This document shows positions 9,262-20,923 of a stretch of 64,000 nt of DNA, one piece after another. Each line of letters starts with the position of its first letter. Position 1 is the stretch's first letter. The translations under genes were made by a program, and so were the position numbers. This stretch comes from Deinandra increscens subsp. villosa (taxonomy: Eukaryota; Streptophyta; Magnoliopsida; Asterales; Asteraceae). The stretch spans positions 69,661,917 through 69,725,916 of the forward strand of contig JBCNJP010000003.1 of NCBI GenBank assembly GCA_039602395.1, written 5' to 3'. A model generated the notes under the pieces. That model was given only the letters and a program-made list of their open reading frames with translations. It ran no database searches and had not been told where the DNA came from.

Positions 9262-12005
9262 ATGTCAATGGCGACTCATAACCGGAAACTAACAGGGAAT
9301 ACGACGTCGTCCCTGGCCAAACGGCAGGCGTCGGAGAATGTCACCGGAAAATCAACGGCGTTAGCCTCTCATATGGCGAAGAAACGCCCTGCTCTTGCGA
9401 ACGTTACGAATCAGAGACCTACTTCTCATAACGCAACTCGAAGCCACTCTAATTTGGTATACGATTAAACCCTTTCTTGATTTGGTTTCATTTATACTAT
9501 TTATTGCGTTTTAATTCACGACATTAATTTCAAATCGCCGTTTTCTTGATTATGTTTTCAATCAATGTTTCTTGATACCGAATGGGACTTGTGTTGTTTT
9601 GATTTTGACAAATGGCGATCGAATTGGGTTTGTTTTTTTCAGATGGTACCCTGTGTTTCGAAGATCAGTGACCCAAAGAAAGGATCTTCGATTTCAAATA
9701 ACCATCTGAATCCCATCGGTTTGAGTAAGAACACATCCATATCAAGAAAGGATGCAACCGTCTCCAGGATCAATTTTGTTCCTCCTGTTCAAACTAAAAT
9801 GGAAGTTGTTTCCCCATCTAAATCAGACGGATTATCGGTCTCGATGGATGAGACCATGTCCACGTGTGATTCTTTGAACAGCCCTGATGTTGAATACATA
9901 GACAGTAATGACATTGCAGCTATCGAGTCGATTGAGAGGAAAACTAGCAGCAAACTCAACATTTCAGATCATGTTGAACCCGCAGGTCTTGATTTTGATT
10001 TTTTTTATTCTATAATTTGCGGGAGGTGTTACAGTTTTTCGGACATGACCAGGAACACGAAAAAGGTCATGTTTCGGGTTGGCATCTTAAACCCGTTTAG
10101 TTAAACATGTTAAACCTGTTTCTGACTAGTTTAACCTGTTTTTTCACAACCTATCAACTTGATTAACCTGTTTGACACATTTAGATAATGGGATAAACGG
10201 GTCGTGTTTGGGTTACATCATTTTATTTGTTTGTGGGCTAGAGTGTATGTTTTTGACATGGATAAAAATTTGGGTAAACATCCATAGTTTTCTTGTTCAC
10301 ATTGCTGGTGTTATGGGACTAACCTTTTTGAAACTTTAATGCTAACAGGGAATGTATGCAAGAGAGAGATACTTGTGGAGATGGGAACAAATGAGAACAT
10401 TGTTGATCTTGATGTTGATTTTATGGATCCACAGTTGTGTGCCACTATGGCTTGTGACATTTATCAGCATCTTCGAGCGTCCGAAGTAAAGAAGAGGCCT
10501 TCAATTGATTTCATGGAGAAGGTACAGAAAGACATCAATGCCAGCATGCGTGCGATCCTAATCGACTGGCTTGTCGAGGTTGCTGAAGAGTATAGGCTTG
10601 TGCCTGATACATTGTATTTGACCATCAACTACATAGACAGATACCTTTCGGGCAATTTAATGGACAGACAACGGCTGCAATTGCTTGGTGTTGCATGCAT
10701 GATGATCGCTTCGTAAGCATTCTGATATAATATTGGATTATCTGCAATTTATGTTTCATAAATCTAACATAATTTGAGTGAAATTTCAGAAAGTATGAGG
10801 AGATTTGTGCACCTCAGGTGGAAGAATTCTGTTACATAACTGATAACACTTACTTTAAAGATGAGGTGTGTGTTTTGTTCTTAATTGATACAGGTTCTTA
10901 TTAGCAAGGTTCATTTGACTAACCAGTTTGATTTGTGCAGGTATTGCAAATGGAGTCTTCAGTTCTGAACTTCTTGAAGTTTGAATTGACAGCCCCAACT
11001 GTTAGATGTTTCTTGAGAAGATTTGTTCGGGCTGCTCATGGCGTAAATGAGGTATAACACTTACACTTTAATGAGTGAACGGGTGGGTTAATGGTAGAAG
11101 TTTGGCTATTTAGAAATGAGTCAAAAGTAAAAAGTGCATGAAATCTTTAAAATCAATTCTTCGATGAAAACTTGTTCGTTTTTTGAAAGAGGACCTGTTT
11201 GATCCGAACATGTTTTTGATCGTATGCAAATTGAAATGTTTTTATTTCTTATGGATCCAGTGGCAGAAGTAAAATTTGGGTTATAAATGAAATGGGTCAA
11301 AAATCACATATGTTCAAAATGCCAACTCCATCAAGCACATTTTTTTACATGTATTGAATTTTACTTATGGAACAAATGTGTAAACTACTAATACTTGGGT
11401 TATAGTGTCACTTATGTTTAAAATGCCTAAAATTCATTCTGTTAAAGGGTTTTCAACATGCTAGTCAGCAACTGATATTGAAATTTAAACAGGCTCCTTC
11501 AATGCATTTAGAGTGTTTGGCAAGCTACATATCAGAGCTATCTCTTGTAGAGTATAACATGCTGCGTTATGCCCCTTCTCTTGTTGCCGCATCCGCCATT
11601 TTCTTAGCAAGATTTATACTTTCCCCATCTCAGATTCCTTGGGTATGTTACATCCAAATTCATCTGCTGTTTTCTTTTTCCTTCTATTAAGTTGCTTGTA
11701 TTGAAATTTGGATAACAATTATACAGAATTCAACACTGAAGCATTATACTCAGTATCAACCATCAGAACTATCTGAATGCGTTAACGCTCTCCATACCCT
11801 TGTTTGTGAATGCCCGAGTTCCAGTTTGCCAGCAATTAGGGAGAAGTACAGTCAACATAAGGTAAGTAATTGTGAATTCATTTGACAAATTTGGTTTTTT
11901 GAGTACATGAAGCTAATTTAGTGATATTTTTATGTGAAACAGTACAAATTTGTAGCAAAGAAGTATTGTCCTCCATCCATACCAATGGAGTATTTTCAGA
12001 ACTAG
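9262..12005 (+). CDS. A-type cyclin (probably cyclin A1 group), 8 exons
   Basis: A-type cyclins activate cyclin-dependent kinases in S and G2/M in the nucleus. Exons by GT-AG fit and phase: 9262-9456, 9643-9985, 10349-10712, 10790-10865, 10941-11051, 11493-11642, 11727-11861, 11943-12005, giving about 478 residues, the usual length. A destruction box RPALANVTN lies at residues 42-50, consistent with APC-driven proteolysis. The cyclin box holds the signature MRAILIDWLVEVAEEYRLVP, preceded by RPSIDFMEKVQKDINASM. The C-terminal cyclin fold follows (SLVEYNMLRYAPSLVAASAI) and ends PPSIPMEYFQN. The ATG was chosen because the frame is open from there and the D-box is at the usual distance. No disabling mutation seen. 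Subgroup A1 versus A2/A3 is inferred from overall resemblance. Confidence 0.95.
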
Positions 12006-13051
12006 CTGCTGATAGAGATGAGAAACCAGCAATGGTGTATTTTCAGAACAGCCAGCTAGTTTGACAGAAGAGATGACAAACAGCAAACTTTTTTTTCAAC
12101 TATTAGTTGGAGGGTTGCTTCATTTCATGTGAATGGTGTTCTTATGAGGATGATATTAGGATCTTGAAGATAATAGATGCTATATTTTTCTTACTTGTGT
12201 TCTTATTCCATGAATAGTAGAAGTCTAGAATTTGCTGCATCTCATCATGATTCAGTTTCTATGAATTTTCTCTGTTTAAAACCCCTGATGGACAACAGGT
12301 GTGCCACACACGGGCAGGTCCTTTTTGCCCGGGTGAAAAACCTACAGAAGGGCTGCTTCTCTCCCTCTCTCCTTCACATTAGAGAGTAGCAATTAAAAAA
12401 TCTGATGTCTATAAATAGTTACATTTTGAAAGAAAAAAAAGGGATAGTAAAGTGTAAGAGTGTCCTTGGGTTTTGGTTAATCCTTATTAGAATTTCATCC
12501 AAAGAAAAAGAAGGAACAAAATTAGTCTTGGTCCCAGCTCTTCCTTTTTAAGAGTATTTGGTGGAAACACAACTTTTTTTTTTTTTTTTTTTTTGGAAAT
12601 GGCCAGAATGCATCGAATAAAAAAGAGGGATATTCCCCTTTTTATATCAAATTACCTATTTATCCTTATCAATTAAAATAGTGTGGAGAACCAAAGACAT
12701 CAACTTAAAAAAAAAATTTAAACGGTAAAAGTAATCGCATTAAAAGAACTAGCAATGAGCTATAAATAATGGAATCAAAAACATGAAAGACCGCAACACT
12801 CATACCATGCCTCACCATCAACCTCCTATCCTCATCTTGCCACACCAAGAAAGATCGCTACTTAGCTATCCACGACTTTGTTCCATCACTGCAATCGATG
12901 ATTTTGTTCTACTGTTCCATCATTGGCTCATTACAATCCTCGATCATCCTTTACGATGGCTCCTGTGCAAGATCTTGTTTAGTCTGCAATCTCTTTGCAC
13001 ACAGCAACAGGGCAATCGTTGGCCACAAGTCAGATCTTATTAACCCTATTA
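12006..13051. other. 3' flank of the cyclin gene
   Basis: The first few hundred bases are probably 3' untranslated region and terminator. A run of about two dozen T at 12570-12595, followed by ggaaatggccagaatgc, would be the A-tail of a minus-strand retroposon, but no body is recognisable. A 86-codon frame at 12783 shows no coding character. Confidence 0.45.
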
Positions 13052-13059
13052 TTCTACAC

Positions 13060-14018
13060 TAATTATGAGCTTTTGGTACCGAGTACCGTACCGGTACCGA
13101 CCGAACCTAAACGGTACCGGTACCGATACTTGATTTTTCTTAATTTTGAAACCGATACTAACCGGTATTGGTAAAAACCGGTATATTCCGAATGGGTACC
13201 GGAATATATAATTGTAATTCTTAGGCTAGTTATATATATATATGTAAAAATCGTCCTTTCTTGAATTTTTAAACATAAAGTATACTTGTTTTGCAAATTA
13301 TATACTACTAGTTATCATATGTTGATAGATAACTTATCATTTAAATGAATTTCATTCTCAAACTGAATTTTTGAACAATTTCCTAGCTAGTGTACGTTTG
13401 ACATTCCTTCAACCAACTGATCATTCACTTCTACTACATATTTTATTATTTAGCTTAGAGTATATTTTTTATTTACCATATATGCATGTAGAAAACTAAC
13501 TACAAGAAAATAAATTAAGCTACACAGCATATCAATATTTATTTTACTTTTTTTTTGTTCATAATTAATTGAGACTATGATTAATGATTGATGTATGCAG
13601 TACATGGAACATATCAAATGATATCTGTTGAAATAAATAAAAAACACATCTATATTATAGTGCATTGCATTTTACTTTTCATATTCATCTTATTTACAAT
13701 GTTAGACTTTTCATTTTGAGAAGCAAGTTTGTTAAGAATGATATTGGTTTTGGAAATATAATCATAGTCACATAGATCCATTAAAATATAAGATTAAGCT
13801 AATTAAAATATTAAGACATAAAAAACACTAGAAAATTTCAAAATTTTTTTTAACAAAAAGAACTAAAGCGGTACCAAACCGGTACTATACCTGAAAACCC
13901 GGTACCGGTACCGAACCGCAACCGTATCGAAATATCCGGTACCGGATTCGGTACCCACATTTCGTAAGTTTCGGTACTGGTACTAACCGAGAGCGAGACG
14001 GTACCGAGCTCATCCCTA
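13060..14018. mobile_element. hAT-type MITE, 959 bp, GGTACCG-rich ends
   Basis: Ends TAATTATGAGC on the left and, reversed, TAGGGATGAGC on the right, flanked by a perfect 8-bp duplication TTCTACAC (13052-13059 and 14019-14026). Both subterminal 130-150 bp are packed with CGGTACCG words in inverted orientation, so the ends can fold into a long hairpin. The middle is AT-rich and non-coding. Confidence 0.85.
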
Positions 14019-14026
14019 TTCTACAC

Positions 14027-14402
14027 CAAACCGATTTTGTTGCTATCAACAGAGGGGATATGGGATATGGATGTTAAGTGCAAACACCAAGGAAATTTGT
14101 TGACAATATGTTTGATAGGCTCCATGCATTAAATACAATTTCAATAGGAATCAAGGAATTCCATTTCAGGATGTTCGCATTGTTAAAGAGGCTAATGACA
14201 CTGGTTTGATAACAACAAATGATGTTTCAAACACACTCTATGGAGTTGCACTCTATCCAAAATACAATAGGAGATGTTGCACTCTATACGCTTAGCACAT
14301 CTGGTGGTTTAGTTAGCACGAGAAAAAGTCCCGCGCGTTGCTGCGTGCTGACTTTTTTTTGTCAACATACATTACGATACTTATAGTTATTACATCAAAC
14401 AT
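14027..14402. other. Spacer with a weak coding-like patch
   Basis: Two short stretches (KFVDNMFDRLHALNT near 14095 and DVRIVKEANDTGLITTNDVS near 14171) read like protein but in different frames and without start or recognisable family. Possibly a gene relic. Nothing else is seen before the retrotransposon. Confidence 0.25.
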
Positions 14403-14407
14403 GAAAC

Positions 14408-14751
14408 TGTTAGAGCATATACCTATGTTATGATGTGTCTCGTGTATTGTATCTATGTGAGCGTGTCTTAGTATGATTTTTAGTGACAATATCATTGGCA
14501 CCGGACCAAATGGTACGCCCGTACCATTTGGTACGCAGCCTGTTTAGTCACTAACTATAAATAGGTTCGTGTTAGAATGAATGTCAACACTCTGAGTCAT
14601 TCTACACTTTCTGTGTGTGTTTTCTAGAGAGAGAAACCAGAGAGAACTTCTTTGTATCTTCAAGTGATTCAATAAGAATTCTCTTATTTACATCTCGTGT
14701 TCATTACATTGATCAAAGCATGCAGTATTTAGATCGTATCTCGGTTTTACA
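14408..14751 (+). repeat. 5' LTR of the Gag-only element
   Basis: Starts tgttagagcat and ends cggttttaca. A perfect hairpin lies at 14505-14532 (ACCAAATGGTAC, loop GCCC, GTACCATTTGGT), 23 bases upstream of the TATA box tataaata (14556-14563). Confidence 0.92.
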
Positions 14752-14753
14752 AG

Positions 14754-14765
14754 TGGTATTAGAGC
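14754..14765 (+). promoter_or_regulatory. Primer-binding site
   Basis: tggtattagagc two bases after the LTR end; one base differs from the usual tggtatcagagc complement of initiator Met tRNA. Confidence 0.8.
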
Positions 14766-15339
14766 ATTTGGTTGCTCTACTGCTGTGTTCTTGATCAATT
14801 TTCGGATTTTTAGAGTGAGAAAGTGTGGGTTTTCTTCATTTTTTATTTTTCATCAAATTCTTCCAATTCCGAGTGTTTCCGAGGTAAAAAATGATTTCTG
14901 AGTGTTCCTAGTGAGTTTTCGCACCTTTTTGAAGCAAATTCAAGTCCAAATTGTCAAAATTCGCGAAAATCCGTCAAAATCAGCGTGGTACGTTTCTGGT
15001 CCGCCTCAAGAACATTTGGTCCGCTGCTGGTCCGCCGTTGGTCCGCTAGGCAATCTTCAAGTTGGTCCGTGGCAGTTATTTTTTTGGTCCGCCGCACCAT
15101 TTTGGTCCGCCGTACCATTTTGGTCGCCGTACCAAATTTGGTCCGCTGAAATCTGGTCCGCTGGCAGTTTCTTCAAAGGGTCATAACTTTTGCATTGTAA
15201 ATCGCTACGAGAGCCATAAGTACTCAAATCGATCGTCTCGACGAGCTCTACATTGTTCGTTCAAAGTTGTTTTTCAAAATCAAATTCTAACACCTTCGTT
15301 TTTGAGTTTGAAGTTTTGAAGTATCATTTTCGGTGAAAA
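14766..15339 (+). other. Leader with repeated TGGTCCGC words
   Basis: Between 14995 and 15170 the word TGGTCCGC or a close variant occurs about ten times with irregular spacing, and related ccgtaccattttggt pieces recall the LTR hairpin. The leader ends at the gag ATG (15340). It could serve as a packaging or dimerisation region; this is inference. Confidence 0.55.
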
Positions 15340-17400
15340 ATGTCTGATTTTCAAGCGTTTGCATTTAGGACTGTGCATAACTCGGGTATACCCGCCATAC
15401 CCGTCAGAACCGACCCGGTAAACCCGAAGACCGTACCCGCTTCTTCTTTCTGGTTCGGTTATCGGTTCCTAATTTTTTATCTTCACGGGTTCGGTTCGGT
15501 TATGGGTCTACCCGACGGTAGACCGTAAACCCGTCTTACCCGATTAAAGGATTAAAAACCTCGAATAACTTGTAGGACCCTATTAATTATTTTGCTATTT
15601 CCAAAGTTCCAATCATGAAGTCGGCTGGACATAGACATACGCGTATGATTCTTCATCTTCTTCTCCTATTAATTACATTCATTAATTTGAGATACATGTA
15701 TACTTTTTCTTTATTCACATGCACATGCACATGAGATGAGACATGGACATCGATCTTTTGGGATTGGCCAGCACAGCAGGCTTGGACATGAGGACTGAGG
15801 ACATCGATTTTTTTTGTTTATACGAGTCTAAATAAAGGAACCGGCAGAACCGATCCTGGTACCCGCCCAAAACCGGACCGACCGCCTACAAATGGGTACG
15901 GTTCCGGTTCCCATAATTGTTTTATTCGGTTCTCGGTTCCGGTTCGGTTTTAGACGGGTCTGGCGGGTCTGACCCGTTTGCACACCCCTATTTGCAGCTA
16001 TGCAAAGCACGGTACAAGCTATGCTCAATTTTGATAATGAAAGTTCCTAAGCTGTTGAAGTTGGAAGATATCAAAATTGGAAGCAACGTTTTTCTGCATA
16101 CATCAGCACAAATGATATTGATTTGTGGATTCCAATTCGAACGTTGTATGTACGTCCAACTGAAGATGGAGAGTATAAAGAAATTCAAGATTTTGAAAAG
16201 GAAGAAAGAAAGAGTTATGAGCTTGAACAAAAAGTTTATGGTTATCTTACCATGGCTTTACCTACTGAGCTGTTGCATCAATTCAGCACTTGCAAGAAAG
16301 CTAAACAGTTATGGGATGCTTTATCTGCTCGATGTGAAGGCAATGACTAATACAAGAAGAGTAGACGAAAAGTGTTGAACAAAGAATTTGAAAACTTTCA
16401 ACAATATGAAAAAGAAAATATTTCTGCTCTTGTTTCAAGGTTTTCACATCTAATTAGTGAAATAAAAGTGGTTAAAATTGAAAAGACCGATGAGGAATTG
16501 AAGGAGAAATTGATGGAAGCATTACCAGAAAAGTGGAAAAGTTATGTTTTATTGATTACCCATGACAAAGAATATTCTGAATTATCATTTCATGATTTAA
16601 CTGGAAAGCTTCATGCTAGGGAGATGGAAATGATGACATCAAACAAGTCAACTGCTCAATTACAAAATCCTGAATTGTATCATGGTCAAAATTCTGCAAG
16701 TATCAATGCAAAGTCTAAATCATTTGGTGTTGATTCATCAAATCCACCTCAAACAGCTTTTGTTGCTGGTCATGGTTCAGGAAATTCTGGAAATTCATCA
16801 AGAGGATGTAACTTTACTATTCCAACTCATTCAAATCAGACTTCATTTTCAGCAAAAACACCGGATGAACATTTGGCATTAATTTCAGCTTTGTTATCTT
16901 CATATTATGATTTACTGAATGGTGGTTTGACAACATCTAATCTGATTGAAGAAGATTTTGATCAGATTGATCCTGATAATCTTGAGCAAATGGATATCAA
17001 TTGGCAACTGGCGATGTTAGCTCAAAGAGTTAAAAGATTCAAAAAGAAGACAGGCTATCAAAGTTTAAATCCGGATGGCAAGGTTGGAATAGACAAATCA
17101 AAGGCAAAATGTTATAAATGTTCTAATTTTGGACATTTTGCTCGTGAATGTTCAAAAACAAATGCATCTTCATCAAAGCCTCCAACAGCTTTGGTATCTC
17201 AAGTCGATAAGCAATATGATTGGGAACGAACTTCTAATGGTCTAATTGCTTTAACAGCTATTACTTCGAAAGATAGTTATGATTGGGCTGCTGATGAATT
17301 TGATGATGAGTCTGCATTTCGTGCTTTGATTGCTCAAGTTGTTCATAGTGATGATGAAGAAGAAGTAACTGATTCTGAATCTGAAACAAGTGGTTCTTGA
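15340..17400 (+). pseudogene. Gag, first part, broken by a MITE, a frameshift and a stop
   Basis: The Gag starts MSDFQAF at 15340 and is interrupted at 15366-15990 by a hAT MITE. After it a 1-base deletion near 16070 shifts the frame (compare the related element at 62350), and a TAA sits at 16348 where the relative has an Arg codon. Then a 342-residue open frame (16372-17400) follows. Recognisable parts are the UBN2-like Gag core (WIPIRTLYVRPTEDGEYKEI, TCKKAKQLWDAL), the helix EKWKSYVLLITHDKEYSELS and a CCHC zinc knuckle CYKCSNFGHFAREC at about 17108-17149. A Gag of this type forms the particle and binds element RNA; this copy cannot make it intact. Confidence 0.8.
15366..15990. mobile_element. 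hAT MITE inserted in gag, 625 bp
   Basis: Ends TAGGACTGTGCATA and, reversed, TAGGGGTGTGCAAA. Flanking octamers TTTGCATT (15358-15365) and TTTGCAGC (15991-15998) share 6 of 8 bases, and removing the insert restores the Gag reading seen in the element at 62262. Subterminal parts are rich in ACCCGTC and GGTTCGGTT words in inverted orientation. Confidence 0.85.
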
Positions 17401-19236
17401 AACAGTGGCTATGAATCGGTTTGTATGTTTTGTTCTCAGAAAGACAAAAAAATTCAAGAATTGATAAAAGAGAATTGGTTGTTGGTTGATGAAAATAAAA
17501 GAAAGATAGAAGAACTGGCAAATGAACAGCAAAAGTTAGAAGATCTAATTCAAGAATTGTCTTCTCAGAAAGAACAGTTCTCAGATATTCAACGGTTTTT
17601 ATAGAAAAAGAATCAAAATTTCAAAGTGTTGAACATGAGTTTGAACAGAAAATTACAAATTATCTAAAGAAAATGGCTGCAGATACAACAAATGATTTTC
17701 AAAATCTTTTCGACAAATCCAAGTCCAGACTTGATACTCTTACTAAACTTTCTGATGACCAAGTTACTAAGATTCAATCCTATCAGCTTGATATGGAAAA
17801 ATTACTTGATGAGAAGAGGGAGTTGGTTAGAGTGAACAAGTTGCAAAATGCAAATTTAGAAATTCAGAAAAGAAATGAAGATAAGCTGCAGAAGGAATTG
17901 ATGGATGGACTAGATGAGTTGAGATTGCAAAAGTATGAAACTCATAAAGTGGCAAAGAAGTTAATTGCAACAGAAAAAGAGTTGGCTGAAGCTAATCAAA
18001 AAATTTCTGAATTAAAGATTAAAGTCATTGATTCAAAACTTCTTTTGAACAATGTTACTAATTCACAATCTTTTACAAATTTCTTGGCAAAGGATGAGAA
18101 TTTTGAGAAGATGTTCAACAAAACCGTGTCACCACCGGGAAGTCTTAAAGAAGGAGTTCATGATTTGAAAGACAAGGTTGAGGCTGGTGATTATTCTGAG
18201 TTTGTTGGTTCCAAATCTGTTGAAGAAAAGAAAGAGAACAAAGGCTAGAGTGCTGCAAATTCTGAAGCTCCAAAGGTTGTGTCTGGTTCTTTATCTAATG
18301 GCAAAGAGAAATCTGCAAGTTCAACACCTGACATTGTTGAAACTATTATTGATGCTCCAAAGGATCTCAAACAGATCAAAGCAGAGTTCTCTTGTCTGCA
18401 AAGACCGGGCATAAAACGTCTGGTTCAGAAGAGAAGGTTTCTGGAAAACATACAGGTTTGGGATTTCAAAAGAAACAGGTTAAAGTGAATGTTTCAAAGG
18501 GTCAACAGCAACAAAATTTGAAAAAAGTCAATCTGAAGCAAGTCAAGAAGGATGTGTTTGAAGCTGACAAGGTTCAACCTGAGAGGTTTTACAAACTCAA
18601 GGGTTCGGAACAAATATTTTCTGATAAAGAATTCCCACTTCATGTGTGGATGCTCAGAAAATTGCCGAAGTTTTTGTCAAGAATGTTGATCTGAAGAGCA
18701 AGAAGCCACAAGTTGCTTTATATTCTTCTGGAGGATCAAATTCTGCTCCAAAAAGCCCCACTTCAAAATGGGTTCATGATCATCAGTACCTAGTATGTGA
18801 TTCCTTTTATGATCATTTTGGAGATGTTAAGGTTTGTGAAGCTTTGCAGATTCCGAAACGCCGAAATGTCAACAGTCGCTTGTGTTATAATTGTCGACAA
18901 AAAGGGCATCTGGCACAAGATTTTTCGGTTTCTGCTGCTTCTACATCAAAAAGAGGAAAGGTTCCACATGTTGGTAAATCTGCCAAACAGAGACTCATTG
19001 ATGAATACGACAGAGTATTTGATGAACATCAACCTACATTTTTCAAAACTCAAGGAAGATTTATTCCTCGTTTTCAAAATATTCCATATGTAGGTTGTCC
19101 GTCACAATCGACTGTGACTGGTTCATCAGATACTGATTTACCAAAACAACAAATTTGGAAACCTAAAGTGGTTTCGAAAGGAAACCAAGATACTGGTCGA
19201 CCAGAGGCGATTCGCTTCGTGTCATTTAAAAACTGA
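17401..19236 (+). pseudogene. Gag, second part: coiled coil plus second zinc knuckle
   Basis: The region reads through three frames. 17401-17603 continues the first frame after a TGA. 17673-18248 encodes 191 residues with heptad-rich helices (LDEKRELVRVNKLQNANLEI and onwards). 18392-19236 is Lys-rich and carries a second knuckle LCYNCRQKGHLAQDF in which the last Cys is Phe. The end (QIWKPKVVSKGNQDTGRPEA) matches the C-terminal end of the frame in the minus-strand element at 26176. Several 1-base shifts make it non-functional. The layout Gag, knuckle, coiled coil, knuckle is as in Sirevirus Gag, where protease would follow; here non-coding DNA follows. Confidence 0.75.
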
Positions 19237-20923
19237 CGTGTTTGACCAGTGTGCAGGTACTTCTATCGGTGATTGAAAAGTTACTGATGGAGGCGTATTC
19301 TGTTGATTTAAGTTAAATTACCTGTGATATCAATTTCAAAATTGAAATTTTTCTGAAAGCTAAAACTGCAAGGTATCCATGTCGAAAGGTCAATTTTCTT
19401 TATTTTACATTTCGTATGTAGTTTAGGGGGAGAAAATTGAAATTACCAAAAAAAAAAAATAGTGTCTTTTTGTTTTTGTTAAAATGAAATCCAAAAATAG
19501 AGTTTTCATTTTAAGGGGGAGAAAAAGGTAAAATACAAAAACATTGAAAAACTATAAATAAAAAAAAACTTTGAAAAATGAGAAATTGTATCCGACATGA
19601 TTGGGAAATGATTGTACATTGGCTTACGTGTCTGACTCGTGGATAAATTAGATGAAAAAGCCATAAGATCATTGTTCGATGTGCTTGGTAGGCTCGACAT
19701 TCAATCAGAAAGTATTCAAATGTGATAAACACATTAAATACTAATGCTTGACTAAGTGGACAACATCTTGATGCGTATCTCATGATATATCAAGAAAAAG
19801 ATATGTGAAAAAGAAAATGAGAAGTCACTGTGTATACATGTGTTCATTTTGCAAACATTTAAACTTGTTTGATATTCTTTATTTTGTCAAACGATCGGAC
19901 TTTCTCTGCGTATCGAAAGATTGACCTGATTGTTGTTCGTTTGACGTTCTGCTATATTTTCTTTGGTGTTTCGTATAACTTATCGGACTTTCTCTGCGTG
20001 TACGGGAGTACCGACCTGATTGTTGTTGGGTTATACAATTTTAACTTGTTTTTATTTTCTTATTTTGTTGAATCCGAGGCCTTATCTGCGTATCGAAAGA
20101 TCGACCTTAAGGTAGACGATTTAACGTTCTTATTTCTTTTTGCATGGAACACAGTTGACTAAATCATAAATACAATCATTATGTGATTAAGTCACAAATG
20201 AAATCACAAAGTGTGATATAAAAGAAAATACATATCTGAGTATGTTTGATAGTGTGGGGTACACTGGTCAAAGCAAATCTAATCAATACTAATAACATAT
20301 CCAGATGTTATGAGTATGATTGTGCCTAAGTTTAAGATGGACAGATTATACCTGTAATCGACATGACTTGTGTGCTGAAGTAATTGAAATTGAAGTGTAG
20401 TTCAGCATGTCATGTTCAATATGATCCCAAGTTGTGATCTTTCTTGCAAAAGACAAAAATAGTGTCCGATTCTGTATTGCACTTATGCTTCATATCTGAA
20501 AAGTCTAAAAAGATTTTCGGTGTGTTTTGATATAAAGTTTCAAAAAGCCAAAAAGATTTTATTTCTTATTTGTTTTCGACCGATCGACATGTGATACGAA
20601 ATCAAATTTCAAATCTATATCTTGGATTCTCGAAGAGAAATTTTGTGCCAAGATTAAATTAATTTTCAAAAGAAAAAGGAAACCGCGTTTCTGTCTTCTA
20701 AAATTGCAAGTTATATTTGTCAAGACTCAAGCATGGTGAAAGGGGGAGTTTGTTATATCTTTCACAAGTGGATCTTGAAGATCAAAGATGATTCAAGAGT
20801 GATCCAGCCATGCAAGCTTTATTTCTGACAAGATTTCTAGTCGAAGATCAGATACAACAATGTTGAAGATTGAAGACTGGAGTTTAGTTAGAAAATAGAT
20901 ACACTACACGTTAAGGGGGAGTT
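19237..20923 (+). other. Conserved 3' non-coding module with tandem repeats and polypurine tracts
   Basis: No frame is open. Three imperfect units of about 88-90 bp start at 19894, 19982 and 20072 (atcggactttctctgcg type). Purine tracts resembling PPTs occur at 19422, 19514, 20738 and finally 20912-20920, just before the 3' LTR. Most of this block is shared, inverted, with 24573-26170. Repeated PPTs are a described Sirevirus feature. Confidence 0.7.

Noticed and set aside
9565..9642. Upstream extension of cyclin exon 2
   Set aside because: A pyrimidine tract and CAG at 9640-9642 mark the intron end; the upstream codons are intronic.
12783..13043. 86-codon frame downstream of the cyclin
   Set aside because: Low-complexity His/Leu composition and no family resemblance; probably chance.
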